Shown in pieces: positions 11,601 through 23,382 of a DNA stretch of 64,000 nucleotides. The notes beneath the pieces are model-generated. The model saw only the letters and a list, made by a program, of their open reading frames with translations. It was not told where the DNA came from and ran no database searches. The stretch spans positions 10,526,540-10,590,539 of the forward strand of contig NC_135569.1 of NCBI RefSeq assembly GCF_964340395.1. The letters are read 5' to 3'. Position numbers and translations under genes: made by a program. Source of the stretch: Glandiceps talaboti. Its lineage: Eukaryota > Hemichordata > Enteropneusta > Spengelidae. How positions within the stretch are numbered: position 1 is the first letter of the stretch; every line of letters starts with the position of its first letter.

Positions 11601-14600
11601 ACTAATTTTTTTACTACTCACCACACTGGCATTGTTTTCATGCGCAAGAAGACATGCTACACTCTTCATTTTTGCATTTTTGGTTTCTAGCAAAATTAGC
11701 GAAAACAACTCGAGTGAAAATTTCCAGGGCATTTCGGGGGCAATCATATTGTGGCATTAGAGGTACAATTCTTGGATCATCACAAGATAAACAACTGCGA
11801 AAGCATTGCTAAGAATGTTTTTATTAATCAAGAATTAATTTTACAAGTTTGAAGACGATCTGATACTGTCCTAGTTCAAACCACAACCGAGGCATCTCAG
11901 TATTAAACTTACCCACAATTGTCATTGTAGAATTCAATAAACGGTATCCTTGTCTCCTGACCCACTCCACTCTTACCATCTAACAATTCAGGGTGCATTA
12001 TAAGGTTGGTCATTTCTAGCACCCATGTGGTTCCTATATCGTCAAAGAACAATCAAATAACATTAAGTATAGGCATATAGCTCTCTTCATCAGTGTGTCC
12101 TCTAATTTTGTTGTTGTGAGTCAAAATGATTATAACTGGCATTTGTAAGAGATACGGGAACACCAAATATTGGTGTGTCACTAGAAATTGTGTGCATCAG
12201 TGACACGTCAAATTGGCTTAGAGGGTGCACTGCTCTTCACATTTATAACATAATGGTATGCAAGAATACACACAATACTACAGAATCAAATGATTAACAA
12301 CACTTAGTACAGTCACCATAATAGGGAACACTGTTTGTACTTCTAGAAGTTACACAAATGAATTGACAAAGCAACCAAAAAGAAATGAACACTTAAAACA
12401 TTTCTTTATATGATATATATATATAACACAATATCAAGCAAGATACAGCACGGGGAGGGTATAATCTCCAATAATCTCCATACATCCATACGTACGTCCA
12501 TACGTCTGTCCATACATCCATACGTACGTCCATACGTCCTTACTTACGTCCATACGTACATACACTTACAGATACTTATATACAATGAAGGTAAATCAGC
12601 CTTCTGTTTACTAAGATACAAAATGTACATGTAGCCACAAATATTGTTCTTCAATGTGGTAGATTACACAAGTGAGTGATAGCGGTTCCTCTATCTTGCA
12701 ATTCTAATCACCCTGTGATCAAGATAGTGTAAACATTGGAAGTACTAAAACAGTACACTTCAAGTTCATGGAACTCCGTCAATAAAACAAAGTCTCCCTA
12801 CTAAGATTATAATTAAATGAACACCCATTCAATACCTTATCACTGTTGTATCAACATGTTGTGACAATAGTTATAGTTTGCCTCTATCTTAGAAAACCCG
12901 AAGGCTCAATTACCATGGTAATATAAATAGATATTATAATGTACCTGCATATATACACACACAATGGATTCAAATAATAATTCATAATAATCATAATTCA
13001 TAAATTGCATTATTCAAATATTTATATACATATTTACAACTTCACTACCACTGTACAACAAATTATGATGGACACACATTTCAACAAGGGTAAATGGGAA
13101 ATTTTTTCTTACAAAATAGTGATACCTTTTTATCTATGTATCTGAAATACATTACAACTAACAGTTAACAATTCCTACTACTACTGTAACATTCATTATA
13201 TACCTGTACTTGGACATGTCTAGTAGTGAAATGGACTGCTGTAATAAATCTCTAAAGATTAATACCATAAAAAAGATAAAAGACAGTTATATTATTACAT
13301 TTTGTACATTCTTACTCAGCATTTCAGTGTTCTGGGTCGGTGGCTAATTTGCATATTAATTTACATATAAATGACATGGTAATTTGCATATTGGTTTACA
13401 TAGAGATCAGCATATGAATATGCATGTCTTCAACACTGGAACAAACTTTGACATGTTTATTTTAACACATACACACTTGTACATTGGGGATCAGCCATTT
13501 CTCTTCATGTGAAAGTATTATTATGATTTTGTCATTCAAAGATTACTGAAGCTCAAGGATGGTAGAACACTTTTGAAGCATGGTAGAAACCTGCCAAGCA
13601 TGGCGGCCTAGATGGCAAGGATGGTGTTTGCACCATGCTTTCTCTATCGTGGGGAGAACACTTCATATAAACTGAGTACATTTAATATGCCAATTGGGTG
13701 TGAAACACACAAATGTGTATAAAACACAACTTTATGGAAAAGTCGTCGTGACAAATAAATAAATCATACTCGAATTCATGATGCCCCGGCCATGTTATCA
13801 AAGAGTCAAACATTGGTTTTTAAAGTCTATGCACCTAACAGGGCAATTCATGTATAGGGTCATAGCCCCTACACGAAAGTATAGGGTCTATGGTTAGACC
13901 CTACACAACCCTACACTAAAGCAGGGTTCGTACACTTAAAGCAAAACAAAATTCCAGGACTTTCCAGGGGTTTTTCGTCAGTTTTCCAGGGGTATTCATA
14001 TTGATTTTGGCCATTTTCCAGGGGTGTTGACGCTAAAGTATATTTTTTGAATGACATCTAATTGTCTGATGTGGACAACAAAAATCAGCAACAGTTCCCA
14101 TATGTCACAAAACATTTTAAAGACAATCGACACTATGCAAGATATTGGTTTCAAAACCACGTTTACACGCTAAGATTAACGGAGAAACCTCTGTCCTACC
14201 CCCTAAATAGCCGTTTCGTCAAGCTGGTGCATTGATCGTGTAAGATTGAGTCTCAGCATTCGTCAGTCTAATTCAGACATATCCAGAAAAATAAATTAAA
14301 AACTAAAGTTTGTCCTCGTTATTGTATGGTTTGATGTTACTAGATTTATAAGCCACCTAAACTAATTTTTTTCTTCAAAATTTTGAATAAAAACGTCATT
14401 TACGTAACGAAATTTCGAGCTATGAATAACTGAATACATTCATCGCTTGCGTCTCGATGTTTATGTACGTACGGATGCCACGAGTTGCGGAACATCGCGA
14501 TTTCAACTCAACTTGACCATTGACGAATGTTACTGTACAACATAAAACAGTAGTTTATTCTTTTAGAACATGTAACACAAATACCCATTTATCGACGAAA

Positions 14601-16427
14601 TAAAAGCCACAACCGTACTTCCACAACCCGGAAATTCAACTGCACTTCCCTAGGCCCTAGCCCTAGCCCTAGCTTGTAGTATCAGTCGACTCGTGCGCCG
14701 AACTTGTAACAATTTCTAATCGAGGTTGATGATGCTTTGATACTCGCTACAATGTTACGATAATCTTGTTAACAGACCAACTGTACATGTTACCCCGGCC
14801 GGGACTGTTACAATATCATGTCACTGAAATGACGACTGGGAGATGTACGGAGTAGCAATATATGCAAGATCGAAAGAAACACTGCGGCGCCCATTCAACT
14901 AATAGGCACGGTCTGTGGGGCAAAGTGTCTCGTGGAACGATCGCTTGACTGTCTGGGTTCAATCGGCGTGAATTTTAATTCATCACCCAGCGTGGCGAAA
15001 GACTTTGAAAATATTTTCGCGATTTCACATTTACGAGATTCAGAATCATATGAATGGGTGGCTCGAGCACAGACATGACGATCGTCAATATAATCGATCG
15101 ATTGAACATGATCATTTTCCAGGGTTTTCCAGGGGTAGGGCGCATTTTTCCAGGGTTTTCCAGGGCTTTCCAGGGAGGGTTTGAAATTCCAGGGTTTTCC
15201 AGGGTTTTCCAGGACCGTGCGAACCCTGTAAAGTGTAGGGACCCTATGGTTAGACCCTATATGACCCTACACTGAAGTGTAGGGACCCTAAGGTTTGACC
15301 CTACACTAAAGTGTAGGGTCTATGGTTCAGTTCATTTCATTCAAGGGATGGATATATCCATAGACAACAAAAAGATACCCTTTCTCATAACCAACTGTAC
15401 TATATGGGTCTACGACTCATGCTAAATTTGCATGATGATATAGCTAAAACCGAAACAAAATAATTCTTCTCGAGAAATGAAATCTTACTTCTAACAATTG
15501 TAAGCATAATCTATAGAAGATTTATAAATGTGTAAAATCTTTGTTATTGTACATACAATGACAAACTTTTTATAGTGTTTAGCCATAGACCCTACACCAG
15601 GGTAGGGTCTATGGTTTAGCTTTTTTAGTTTTTGCAATGTATTGAGTTACAAACACAGACTTTGTCAAAGTTCTTTCACATTGATTTTTCAAGTACTAAG
15701 CCATGATAAAATTGTTTTATAAAATTAAAAATCCAAAATAAATACCCAATCTGCCTTCATTTACTTATTTTAACTCTCACGGAAGTATTGTGAACGACGA
15801 GTATCTTAAAATATCTTGGGGTCAATTTTTACAAAATTTAAAGTAAAATAAAGTTCCGACTTACCTACCCTATTTTCTGAATTAATGTTTAATATCGGAA
15901 ACAAACATTTTTTTTAAATTTTGCCTAAGACGAAATCAGGGGACGAAATCTGCTGTGTACTGTAAACACGAAATTGACCTTGAGATTGAACGCAAGATAG
16001 AGCATGCGCATGACGGCATAAGTATAATAGTATAATAAGGGGAGGGGCCGGGAGGATTTAGTGTTTATAGTTATACCTCCCATAGACCCTACACCAGTTG
16101 GTGTAGGGTCTATGTACCTCCTGGACATGGATAGAACGTATCTCGAACAAGCATAACGTGTTACGTCCACGTGTCCGTCTGTTTTCAGGTGTCCGAAATC
16201 ACTGTAACTTCAAGTGCTGTAAGGTCGACCTCGAACGAACTGTCGACTTCCACAACTGCACTGTTAAACAACTGATTCCGGAGATGATTACCTGATTTCG
16301 GAAGCGACGCGACGAAGACGTCGTCCTCTCTGCATTCAATATCATCGCGTGACTCTAAGACACTCTTACGGATGTCTTGACTGAATAAGACACCTTTGTA
16401 AGTGTACTCGCCAGGTACTTTGTACAT
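6858..16427 (-). CDS. Cytosolic sulfotransferase (SULT family), complete, seven exons
   Basis: PAPS-dependent cytosolic sulfotransferase of 289 aa, a typical SULT length. Exons (reverse strand): 16427-16292, 12033-11913, 11439-11334, 10009-9880, 8948-8854, 7805-7631, 6964-6858 (stop TAA 6860-6858). All junctions are GT-AG and the phases close exactly (870 nt). Start is ATG at 16427 ([12 protein letters not shown]). Motifs in order: LPKSGTTW (PAPS 5'-phosphosulfate loop, split over the exon 1/2 junction), [11 protein letters not shown] with the catalytic His, [14 protein letters not shown] (3'-phosphate binding), [17 protein letters not shown], and RKGIVGDW near the C-terminus. Intron 1 is about 4.3 kb and carries a nested DNA transposon and hairpin repeats. 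A 40-bp duplication of the last coding bases follows the stop. The family is certain; the substrate is unknown. Confidence 0.93.
7060..7330. repeat. TCTG/TCTC pyrimidine-rich microsatellite
   Basis: CAGT, CTGT and CT simple repeats, with a segment (GTCTGTCATTCATTCAGTCA...) duplicated once, in the last intron of the - strand sulfotransferase. Confidence 0.95.
8366..8760. repeat. (ACAT)n microsatellite
   Basis: CATA repeats interrupted twice by the same spacer (ATACACATACCAATGTAGAT), so the array has itself been segmentally duplicated. It ends about 95 bp from the 8948-8854 sulfotransferase exon. Confidence 0.97.
9080..9400. repeat. About 63-65-bp tandem repeat, five copies
   Basis: GAGTAACACTGAAGTAAAGC ... 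CTATGTGCTACACTC repeats in a sulfotransferase intron. The same unit appears at 37.93-38.05 kb. Confidence 0.9.
9404..9513. mobile_element. Short MITE with inverted ends
   Basis: Ends ATCAAGTGTAAA and its reverse complement TTTACACTTGAT enclose about 86 bp; it directly follows the 65-bp array. Confidence 0.6.
9665..9800. mobile_element. Short MITE, related sequence near 3.87-3.99 kb
   Basis: Inverted ends (TATATTTTTCTTCGT and ATGAAGAAAAATATTGG). A diverged relative with TATTTTTCTTCATTCG and a CGAATGAAG end lies at about 3865-3990 in the other sulfotransferase gene. Confidence 0.5.
10304..10488. mobile_element. Foldback MITE, 185 bp
   Basis: Long inverted ends: CCTTATTCGGGCACTAGT is perfect in both arms and is flanked by less perfect pairing (AAAGCACTTAT against AAATCACTTAT). 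Lies in a sulfotransferase intron. Confidence 0.75.
10966..11314. mobile_element. MITE family 2, copy 1
   Basis: Ends GGCCTAATAAAAG and inverted TCCTAAAAAAATAATTG enclose a core (AGATGTACAGCCATTACAG ... GTGGGATTGGGTAACGG) that recurs at 29.3 and 50.0 kb. Its right end is about 19 bp from the donor of exon 3 of the - strand sulfotransferase. Confidence 0.8.
12475..12570. repeat. CATACGTACGTC simple repeat
   Basis: Degenerate CATACATC / CATACGTACGTC repeats in intron 1 of the - strand sulfotransferase. Confidence 0.85.
12655..12900. mobile_element. MITE family 3, partial copy
   Basis: GCGGTTCCTCTATCTTG ... AATCACCCTGTGATCAAGAT ... CAACATGTTGTGACAATAG ... CTATCTTAG matches the element at 44.83-45.13 kb in order and spacing. 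Confidence 0.55.
13861..13921. repeat. Palindromic AGGGTCTATG repeats, left part
   Basis: Short alternating units of TAGGGTCTATGG and TTAGACCCTACAC. The block is split by the 13922-15228 element and continues at 15229-15330. Confidence 0.7.
13922..15228. mobile_element. 1307-bp DNA transposon, 5-bp target duplication
   Basis: Termini CAGGGTTCGTAC and GTGCGAACCCTG form inverted repeats. Subterminal TTTTCCAGGG motifs recur at both ends. The flanks are TAAAG on each side (13917-13921 and 15229-15233); removing the element restores CCCTACACTAAAGTGTAGGG, which exists intact at about 15299. No transposase ORF is seen, so it is non-autonomous. Confidence 0.85.
15584..15613. repeat. CATAGACCC hairpin
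   Basis: CATAGACCCTACACC and its inverted copy GGTAGGGTCTATG form a 30-bp near-perfect palindrome. Confidence 0.75.
16081..16114. repeat. CATAGACCC hairpin
   Basis: 34-bp palindrome with arms CATAGACCCTACACCA and TGGTGTAGGGTCTATG, about 180 bp inside intron 1 of the - strand sulfotransferase. Confidence 0.85.
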
Positions 16428-16584
16428 CTCGATCGTTATCGTTCACACTGTCTGTACACATACGATTGCGGGTCAGTTCGTATCGTACTGCTGACCATAT
16501 GGACGTACTATGGTACCTCAGTCTAGTTCAAATTGCGCAGGTGCATTGACATTAGGTCAGTTTCGGTGGACTCAGTGGGCCGTG

Positions 16585-16900
16585 GGTGCATGTGTGTATG
16601 TGTGTATGTATGTATGTGTGTGTGTGTGTGTGTGTTGGGGGGGGGGGCTTAAAAGTTAAACATCGATTTTCCCGGACTGTCTACTCGAAGCTGTCACAGG
16701 GAGCCCAGGAACCATATTATAAACAAACAAAAAACAACAACAAATAAACAAACAAATAATAAAACGACATATAAATAAATAAATAAACAAACAAACAAAT
16801 ATGCATGCGTGACAATACAAAAAAACAAGCTAACAAACACATAAACAGACAAACCAATAAACCAACCAACCACAAACAAACAAACAGAAACCACCTGTTC
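16585..16900. repeat. Low-complexity GT, poly-G and AAAC/AAAT repeats
   Basis: A GT run and G run (16585-16648) followed by (AAAC)n/(AAAT)n at 16725-16890, just upstream of the - strand sulfotransferase. Confidence 0.85.
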
Positions 16901-17069
16901 GTAGACGAAAGCAGAGGCCATTTGGTCGAACACAGATCCGGAATCAGAGCTCTACCAGTCCAAATTCCAAATCAATTAGTTCATGCTGCAATTTGACTTC
17001 ATTTGACAATATTATAAGACATTCAATGTAACAATTGAATAGGATCACATCTTTGTACCAAGTTTACAT

Positions 17070-17410
17070 GATGGGTGAATGGTTAGAGTGGCCGGCTTGG
17101 AATCTGCAGGTTCCAGGTTCCAGGTTCGAGCCCCATAACTTCCGTTTGTTTCTGAGTAGCTAAAGTCCTTGGGCAAGATTTGAATGACGATTGTGCCTCA
17201 GTCAACCCATCTGTATAATTAGGGACCTGATAGGATAGAGGTTGCAATGTGAATGCTTTAATCCTGTATGCTTATAAAAGGCTGCAATGGATTGTATGCT
17301 CCCCAGGGAGTTGAGGAAGTATAAAGGGATGTACCGATATAGATCCGTACCAGGGGTAATAATTGTAAAGTGCTTTGAGCACAGAGTGGGAAAACACTAT
17401 TTAAAAACTA
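17070..17410 (+). mobile_element. tRNA-derived SINE, copy 1
   Basis: The 5' part resembles a tRNA: A-box-like TGGTTAGAGTGG and B box GGTTCGAGCCC 43 bp later. The 3' tail AAGTGCTTTGAGCACAG ... AACACTATTTAAA resembles LINE-like SINE tails. Other copies are at 41.4-41.7 kb (reverse) and 54.6-54.8 kb (partial). Confidence 0.8.
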
Positions 17411-17754
17411 ACATTATAATTATCATTATTATTTCATTATAAAAGAAATGCATTTTTATAGGCATGACATAGAAACAGTAGCCCGTTTGCATCATGACCT
17501 GTGACTTTTGCTTTGCGGTCTTACTAACTTTATAATTTTATGGTTTGAAAATTATATGCTCAAACTGATTGGTTTGAAAAACTGCCGACAAACTAATTGG
17601 CTGCAATGGGGGAGTCATTCAATATGTACTAAATGTGCCCTTGTTGAGATAAGTACTAGAGCGACATTATTTACATACATGTATAGTGTAAATATTTATG
17701 AAAAGGTATGCTGTTAATTGCCATTGCTAATGTCGTTACTAGCATTACAAATGG

Positions 17755-17920
17755 TTAGCGATACAGTGAAGCACAATCACAGATTGTGATGTAAACAGGT
17801 TAGCGAAGCAAAATCACAGACCGCGATGTACACAGAGTAGTGAGATAGCAAAGCAAAATCACAGATCGCATTGTAAACAGGTTAGTGAGACAGATGCAAA
17901 CTCACAGATGTGCTGTAAAT
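17755..17920. repeat. About 45-bp degenerate tandem repeat
   Basis: Four units with AGCAAAATCACAGATCGC and TGTAAACAGGTTAG. Single related motifs occur at about 59745 and 60008. Confidence 0.7.
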
Positions 17921-18223
17921 GGGCTTTATGAGCAGTTTCAGATAAATCTATTGATGTATAGACACATGGTGACATTTATAACTACTCCCTCTGGGACTAC
18001 CATCCATTTGAAACTAATTAAAATTACACAAATAAAATAATTTGAAAACATTCTGAAGTAAAAACTTTTATTGATACAGAAATGTAACAAGTGTAAACAC
18101 ATGGCAAGTAAGTATGTGGCACGCAAATTTTTTAAAAATTGTTACGAAATCTTGTCAAACTTTACAAACTCAGAAACTTTAATTTCTACTATTATACACA
18201 GACCTTCTAAGACTGTGTTTCAT

Positions 18224-18260
18224 CATAGACCCTCCACCCAGGGTGGGTGGAGAGTCTATG
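18224..18260. repeat. CATAGACCC hairpin
   Basis: Arms CATAGACCCTCCACCC and GGGTGGAGAGTCTATG with one mismatch, about 110 bp beyond the C3orf33-like stop codon. Confidence 0.8.
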
Positions 18261-18367
18261 GTTTCATAATTTCATGCCATACAAGTTTCAGATGTTGCAG
18301 GACAACAACCCTCCCTTGCTTCTGAATAGCACTCCTAGTGTTCAAATTATATAATCTTTTGTTTTTT

Positions 18368-21300
18368 TCATCTGTTATCATCTTTCTTTCGGAATACTCC
18401 AGTGAGTCTCTTCCACGCATACATTAGTAATTGCTTGGTAGTACTTTGTACTCTATTTGATGCCTTGATTGCTGTGAGTTGCATGCTTTCCTTGGATCTT
18501 TCCCATCGGGATGGTTTTATCCAGATTCCTTTTCCCTTTTTCTCTGCATACATTTCTGCTTTGATCAATCTCTGTGATATTTTCAGATATGTTTCATTTT
18601 TTGTGAGTCCTTCGATGTGTGTTGCTTTTCCCAATCCTTCTCGGATAATAGTTTCATTCACATTCATTCTTCTTAACCAACCCTGACAATAACAATATAT
18701 AGAGACAAAATAGAAGACATAGCTGTCTAAAAAATACTTTTAATTTTGTCAAATCTTGCTCTTAGAAGAACTCCACTTTTTACACTGGAGTGAAGCATTA
18801 TGAGTAAGTGAACACTGTTAGGAACTGCACACCTCTTAAAGAAACAGTGTTTTTGTTAAGGTTAGGGAACCTCAGTAACAAAAAGGGAGAAAGGGGTAAA
18901 AATAGCAGTGTTTCCCCATATAGAGTCTATGGTAATTTTGTTTGGGAACCCGGGTAAAAATGGCATGGAAAGCCAGGTAACAGAAACGGAGAGAGGGGTA
19001 AAAATGGCAGTGTTTTGAATTCCCCATAGGGTCTATGGTAATTTTGTTTAGTAACCTAGATAAAATGACATGGGAACCCAGTTAACAGAAAGTGGTAAAC
19101 ATGGCAGTGTTTCCCCATAGAGTCTATGGTAAGTTTGTTTGGGAACCCAGGTAAAATGACATGGGAACCCTGGTAGATTTTACCTAGTTACTACACTTAG
19201 CAAAAAGTACTGAAAAATCACAAACAATATTTTTGAAATATAGTTGACCAATTGATGATGGAGCTGGCCACCCATGTGATGTCATAATCTTGAATAATTA
19301 AGAGTAACGAACAATAACGGCTTTTCTGTACAAGTAACAAACAAGCATCAGTCAAATCATGTTTTGTCCAAAATTGTACATATCATGCATAAATATCAAA
19401 TTTCTGTAACAACACACACATTCCCAAGACATTCACACATCCACACATACCAAAATTGTTACCGAAATCACCAGCTGCTCATTGTTGTCATGGATTTTCA
19501 TAGCGGAATTGTTGCATTGTTCACTGTATGCATTCAAGTTTGACAATAACCCCCACAAAGTTAGGGGGCCTTTTATATTCCTGTCTTGCCTTAACTCAAA
19601 CAAAAGACTTCATTTATCAAAGTACGTGAAAAGTACTCACTTTATTCAATGTTACAATACAATCAATTCCACCGTCTTTGTTGACAGATAAAATTGTAAA
19701 CCATACCGGCCTCTTATCAACATGCAGTTTCATAAATGGGTCAGCGCCATCTAGTAGTTCCACACCACCAAGATATACTGGTAAGTCACCATGACGATCT
19801 ACTAGAAGGTAAAGGCCAAAGGGAAAGATCAAATATAGGTCAAAGGAGACACAGAAAAGTGTCAAACCTGATGACAAAAGTTAGTATTAATCTGAAGTTA
19901 AGGGCCCAGATGTGAGTTTTGCAGAATGAAGTTGTGCGATGGAAGGGCCAGTGTGTGATGGAAGGGCCAGTAAGTCGTATGTACTACCAAAGTCTGCAAA
20001 ACCCATAACTGAGTCGTAAAGGTTTTATCATATGTTCTATGTAGTGGCACAGAAACATCATTTGAATAACATACCTACATACATTGATAGAAAAACATTA
20101 CATTATGCTCAAAAGCAATGAAGATATTGAGAAAAAAATCACAGCCATAGCTGAATTGTTGTGTGCAGTCTGGTGTTTATAGCCAATACTATCTCTTTGA
20201 TTTTGACTGCAAATTCAACAATGTCTGTGACTTGTTATAGTAAATGTGGAGACAAACTATGTACCCAATATATGTAATCAAGTAGTCTATATGTAGTTCC
20301 TATACAGTATCACTACGATTTTCACCTCCTCTCACAGTATAGTGAAAGTCGTCACTCTAGAAGTCCTGAGATGCATGTGATGCAATTTAAAATTCATCCA
20401 CAGCCACCAACACAGTCATTAACATCATGTCTTTGTTAATCAATCACACAATTCTAACCAATAACACAGTTCGTCATAAAGTTAGTGTTTATTGGGGCAG
20501 TTTCGTAATGTCCAAATATGGTATATTTGTCAGCTCAGGGTGCTACTGTACACTGTTTATGTCACTATAACAGTTGGGGTTCACTGATTGGATGAACAAC
20601 TTTTCGTGCTGATTGAGGGACTTTGACCAGAGGTGGTTTAGTTAGAAACTGACGTTGGCATCCAGACTACTAATCTAGCAACATCTATATAAACATTACC
20701 ATTCAAGGCTGGGTTGTAAAAAGTGTAATATGCAGTCACATTAACACTCACTTCTTTTCAACCTTGAACCAATCAATGGTAATGTTGCAATGTCGACAAT
20801 AGGTACGTGTTCAACATTTAGCTGACCATCCTTCACTGACGTTACTTTACCACTCAATCTCATGTTCTTTCTTATGAATTCCTTGGGAATTTCTTGAACA
20901 TGCTGAAACTTTTTGAACTGTGTGAGAAAAAAAGTTTAGAGAACATTCAATGTATTTATACTGAAAATTTAAATTTGTAAATGTCTACAAATGAGTAGAA
21001 TAGAAGTTGATATTTGACTTCATTTTATAGTAGTAACAGTGAAGTTACCTTATTGGAATCTAGTTTAGTCCCTCAACCAGTGTGTCCTCTAATGATAACC
21101 AACTTTTCTTGTCCTGGGTCAGTATGATCATGGAGGTATACATGTAAGGGGAGATACCTCCATGGTATGATAGAAAGTGGCATTTCTTGTGAGTCACCAC
21201 ATAGTAAGAGATAGGGGAACACCAAATTTTGGTGCATCACTAGAAATTGTGTGCATCAGTGGTGTGGCCAGTTGGCTTAGGGGGCACACTGCCCTAAGCT

Positions 21301-22910
21301 GTGACTGTGGATACCATCTTCCACCTATCTACAACAATAGTGTACTGTCAGGTGATTCCACTAGGAGGTCACCTGACCAAACAACATAACATCATTATGC
21401 TGATGACGTCTGAGTGACTTGGACAAAAGCTATGCAGTCACTTCAAAAACTAGATTTCAATAAGGTAACTTCACTATTATGTCTATAGATGAATTTCAGC
21501 ATATGTATTTTGTACATGTACTTGTATTAGTGTCTCCCACTGATGGCCATTTTTGGCAATTTACCTCAACGTTTATGTCAAAAGTTTAAGCAGAAAAACT
21601 GTAGATAGCATATTGTACTTCTTTCATTTACATTTTGTATTTCCTAAGATTATGCTCTGGTTTTACTCTTACAGCTTATAAAATGTTTTCCAAAATTATG
21701 AAATTCCCTACTTTATAAGTTGTAAAGAAGCTGCACTTTTGGAAATATTTTGCCAAACCAGACATGTATGATATTTAGTCAAGCATGATTCCATGTGGTT
21801 TTAATAATTGAGTCACATATTACTAATTTGCATAAAATAATTATAAATAAATATTTTGCAATCTGATATATTTGAAATGTTTTTTATTTGCTTCAGGAAT
21901 TAAAAATGTAGGGATAACAAATACTTACTGGTCTGATACTCTTGATGATGTAACCAATACCAAATACTGCTAACACTGTTGAAATCGACTGAATGTATAA
22001 AGAATAGAATTCACTTGGTTAGGCCAATTTATTTTCTTTCCTCAACAAAACCTGTCACTCAGTCTACTATTTATGGCAGTTACTGTTCATTTTATTTAGT
22101 ACTGTAGAGTAAGTGTGTATGTGGGGTAGATGTCATTTGCTTGTTCATGATTGGTTCTGCAGTTGTCTTCACTGAAGTAGGGAGGGTTATTTTTGTGTTT
22201 CCCATTGGATCTGCAGACTGTATGGGCTGGACAAACACGACAAAAAAAGACCGACGTGAGGGTATTTAAGTGATGCATGCGCTAACCTTCTGACTATATA
22301 TCCTTTTTAAAATGACCCTAAGGAAATTGTCTAAACAACAATAAAGGATGCTACTTTTTTGCAGAGTTTAACCAATAGTAATTGTATAATAACATGACCC
22401 TGTCCGAAAATTGCCACATGCATATAGCAGGAATCATTTCACTTTCATTGGTACATGTGTGAGGGCGCCCTACAATAACAAACCTTACACCATTCACCAG
22501 TCAGTCAGTCAGAGCATGGATGTATCAATACATCCATGGTCAGATCGATATCTTGCACACCACCGGCACGTTAATATTTGGTCAGAGAGTAGGCCCTCCC
22601 AAAACGATATTTCGACACTGCATATTTCAAAACGTGTAACTTGTCATGTTCCCACCCCCGTTTGAATAGAATGCAACCTGTATATATTGTAGCTAGTCGT
22701 ACGTGTGATTTCTACGTTTCGGTGTGAACTTTACTCTAGAAAACTGAACAGACTTACTCGAACTGCACTGATGTGATCATCGATGAAATTTGTTGATTTT
22801 CTAAATATTGTTGAAATTCCTAAAGCATCCGCATCCTTGTTTTCGCCAGATTTCTCGTCTAACGATGTTTGAACACTCCGCCTTGGAGCCATGGGCCCGG
22901 GCGCAGCCAT
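18368..22910 (-). CDS. C3orf33-like: C3orf33-like protein, five exons
   Basis: Predicted protein of 284 aa, close to the length of vertebrate C3orf33. Exons (reverse strand): 22910-22758, 21988-21929, 20917-20752, 19801-19641, 18682-18368 (stop 18370-18368). GT-AG and phases close (855 nt). The first ATG (22910, context AAGATGG) is used. Residues 1-51 are basic and low in hydrophobics, ending FIDDHISAVR. Exon 2 gives one hydrophobic segment (STVLAVFGIGYIIKSIRP, about 54-71). Exons 3-4 carry QEIPKEFIRKNMRLSGKV...NVEHVPIV and the YLGGVELLD stretch. The last exon has ETIIREGLGKATHIEGL and KAEMYAEKKGKGIW, which resemble an SNase-like OB-fold C-terminus. Orthology is from recalled similarity to human C3orf33 (reported as AC3-33 and linked to ERK/AP-1 signalling). 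The biochemical function is not established; the single hydrophobic segment suggests membrane association. Confidence 0.82.
18840..19170. repeat. About 115-bp tandem repeat, three copies
   Basis: Units with GGTAACAGAAA, GGCAGTGTTT and CCCCATAGAGTCTATGGTAA. The last motif is a short form of the CATAG hairpin. Lies in the last intron of the C3orf33-like gene. Confidence 0.8.
22022..22290. mobile_element. MITE family 1, copy 2 (3' truncated)
   Basis: Carries the family core (TTATGGCAGTTACTGTTC ... GGTATTTAAGTGATGCA). Lies in intron 1 of the C3orf33-like gene, only about 33 bp from the exon-2 acceptor. Confidence 0.75.
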
Positions 22911-23382
22911 CTTGGCTTGCAAGTACTTGTTCGCTAATTATTTACTCATCACGTACGTACATACGTACCTACGTTCAGGTCAAGTCAGTTGATCATGGAA
23001 GTAGAACCCCGGGAAAATGAATATTTTTGTGTCTAGTTTTGTGGGTACTTTTTGAAGGTTATCATTTTGTCCTCTTGTTGTATTTTTTTTTGCAAAGAGG
23101 CACATATGACTGATGGGAATCTTTTCTTATAGGAAAGAATGTGACAAGCCAGAACAAACTAATTCAAAGTCATCATCTCAGGCCTAACAAAAATATGCCA
23201 CAAGTACATATATGTAACCCATTTCCTGAAATGGGGTAGACCCCCCCCCCTTATATCAGTACCACCCCCACCCCCATGCCCCATACCACATCGGTGGTCG
23301 GGCAATGTCAGCCCTCTCTCAAGTCCATTTAGTTTGACCCTTGTATGTAGATGGCAAACACCAGAATGTAAAGTGTAACCAC

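Noticed and set aside
14648-14672. Telomere-like CCCTAG repeats
   Set aside because: Only about three short units (CCCTAG), not the animal TTAGGG array, inside a transposon.
16694-16933. Hydrophobic VCLFVV-rich reverse frame
   Set aside because: Translation of an (AAAC)n/(AAAT)n simple repeat.
17070-17145. True tRNA gene
   Set aside because: Promoter boxes are present but the cloverleaf is not convincing and the sequence continues into a SINE body with other copies in the window.
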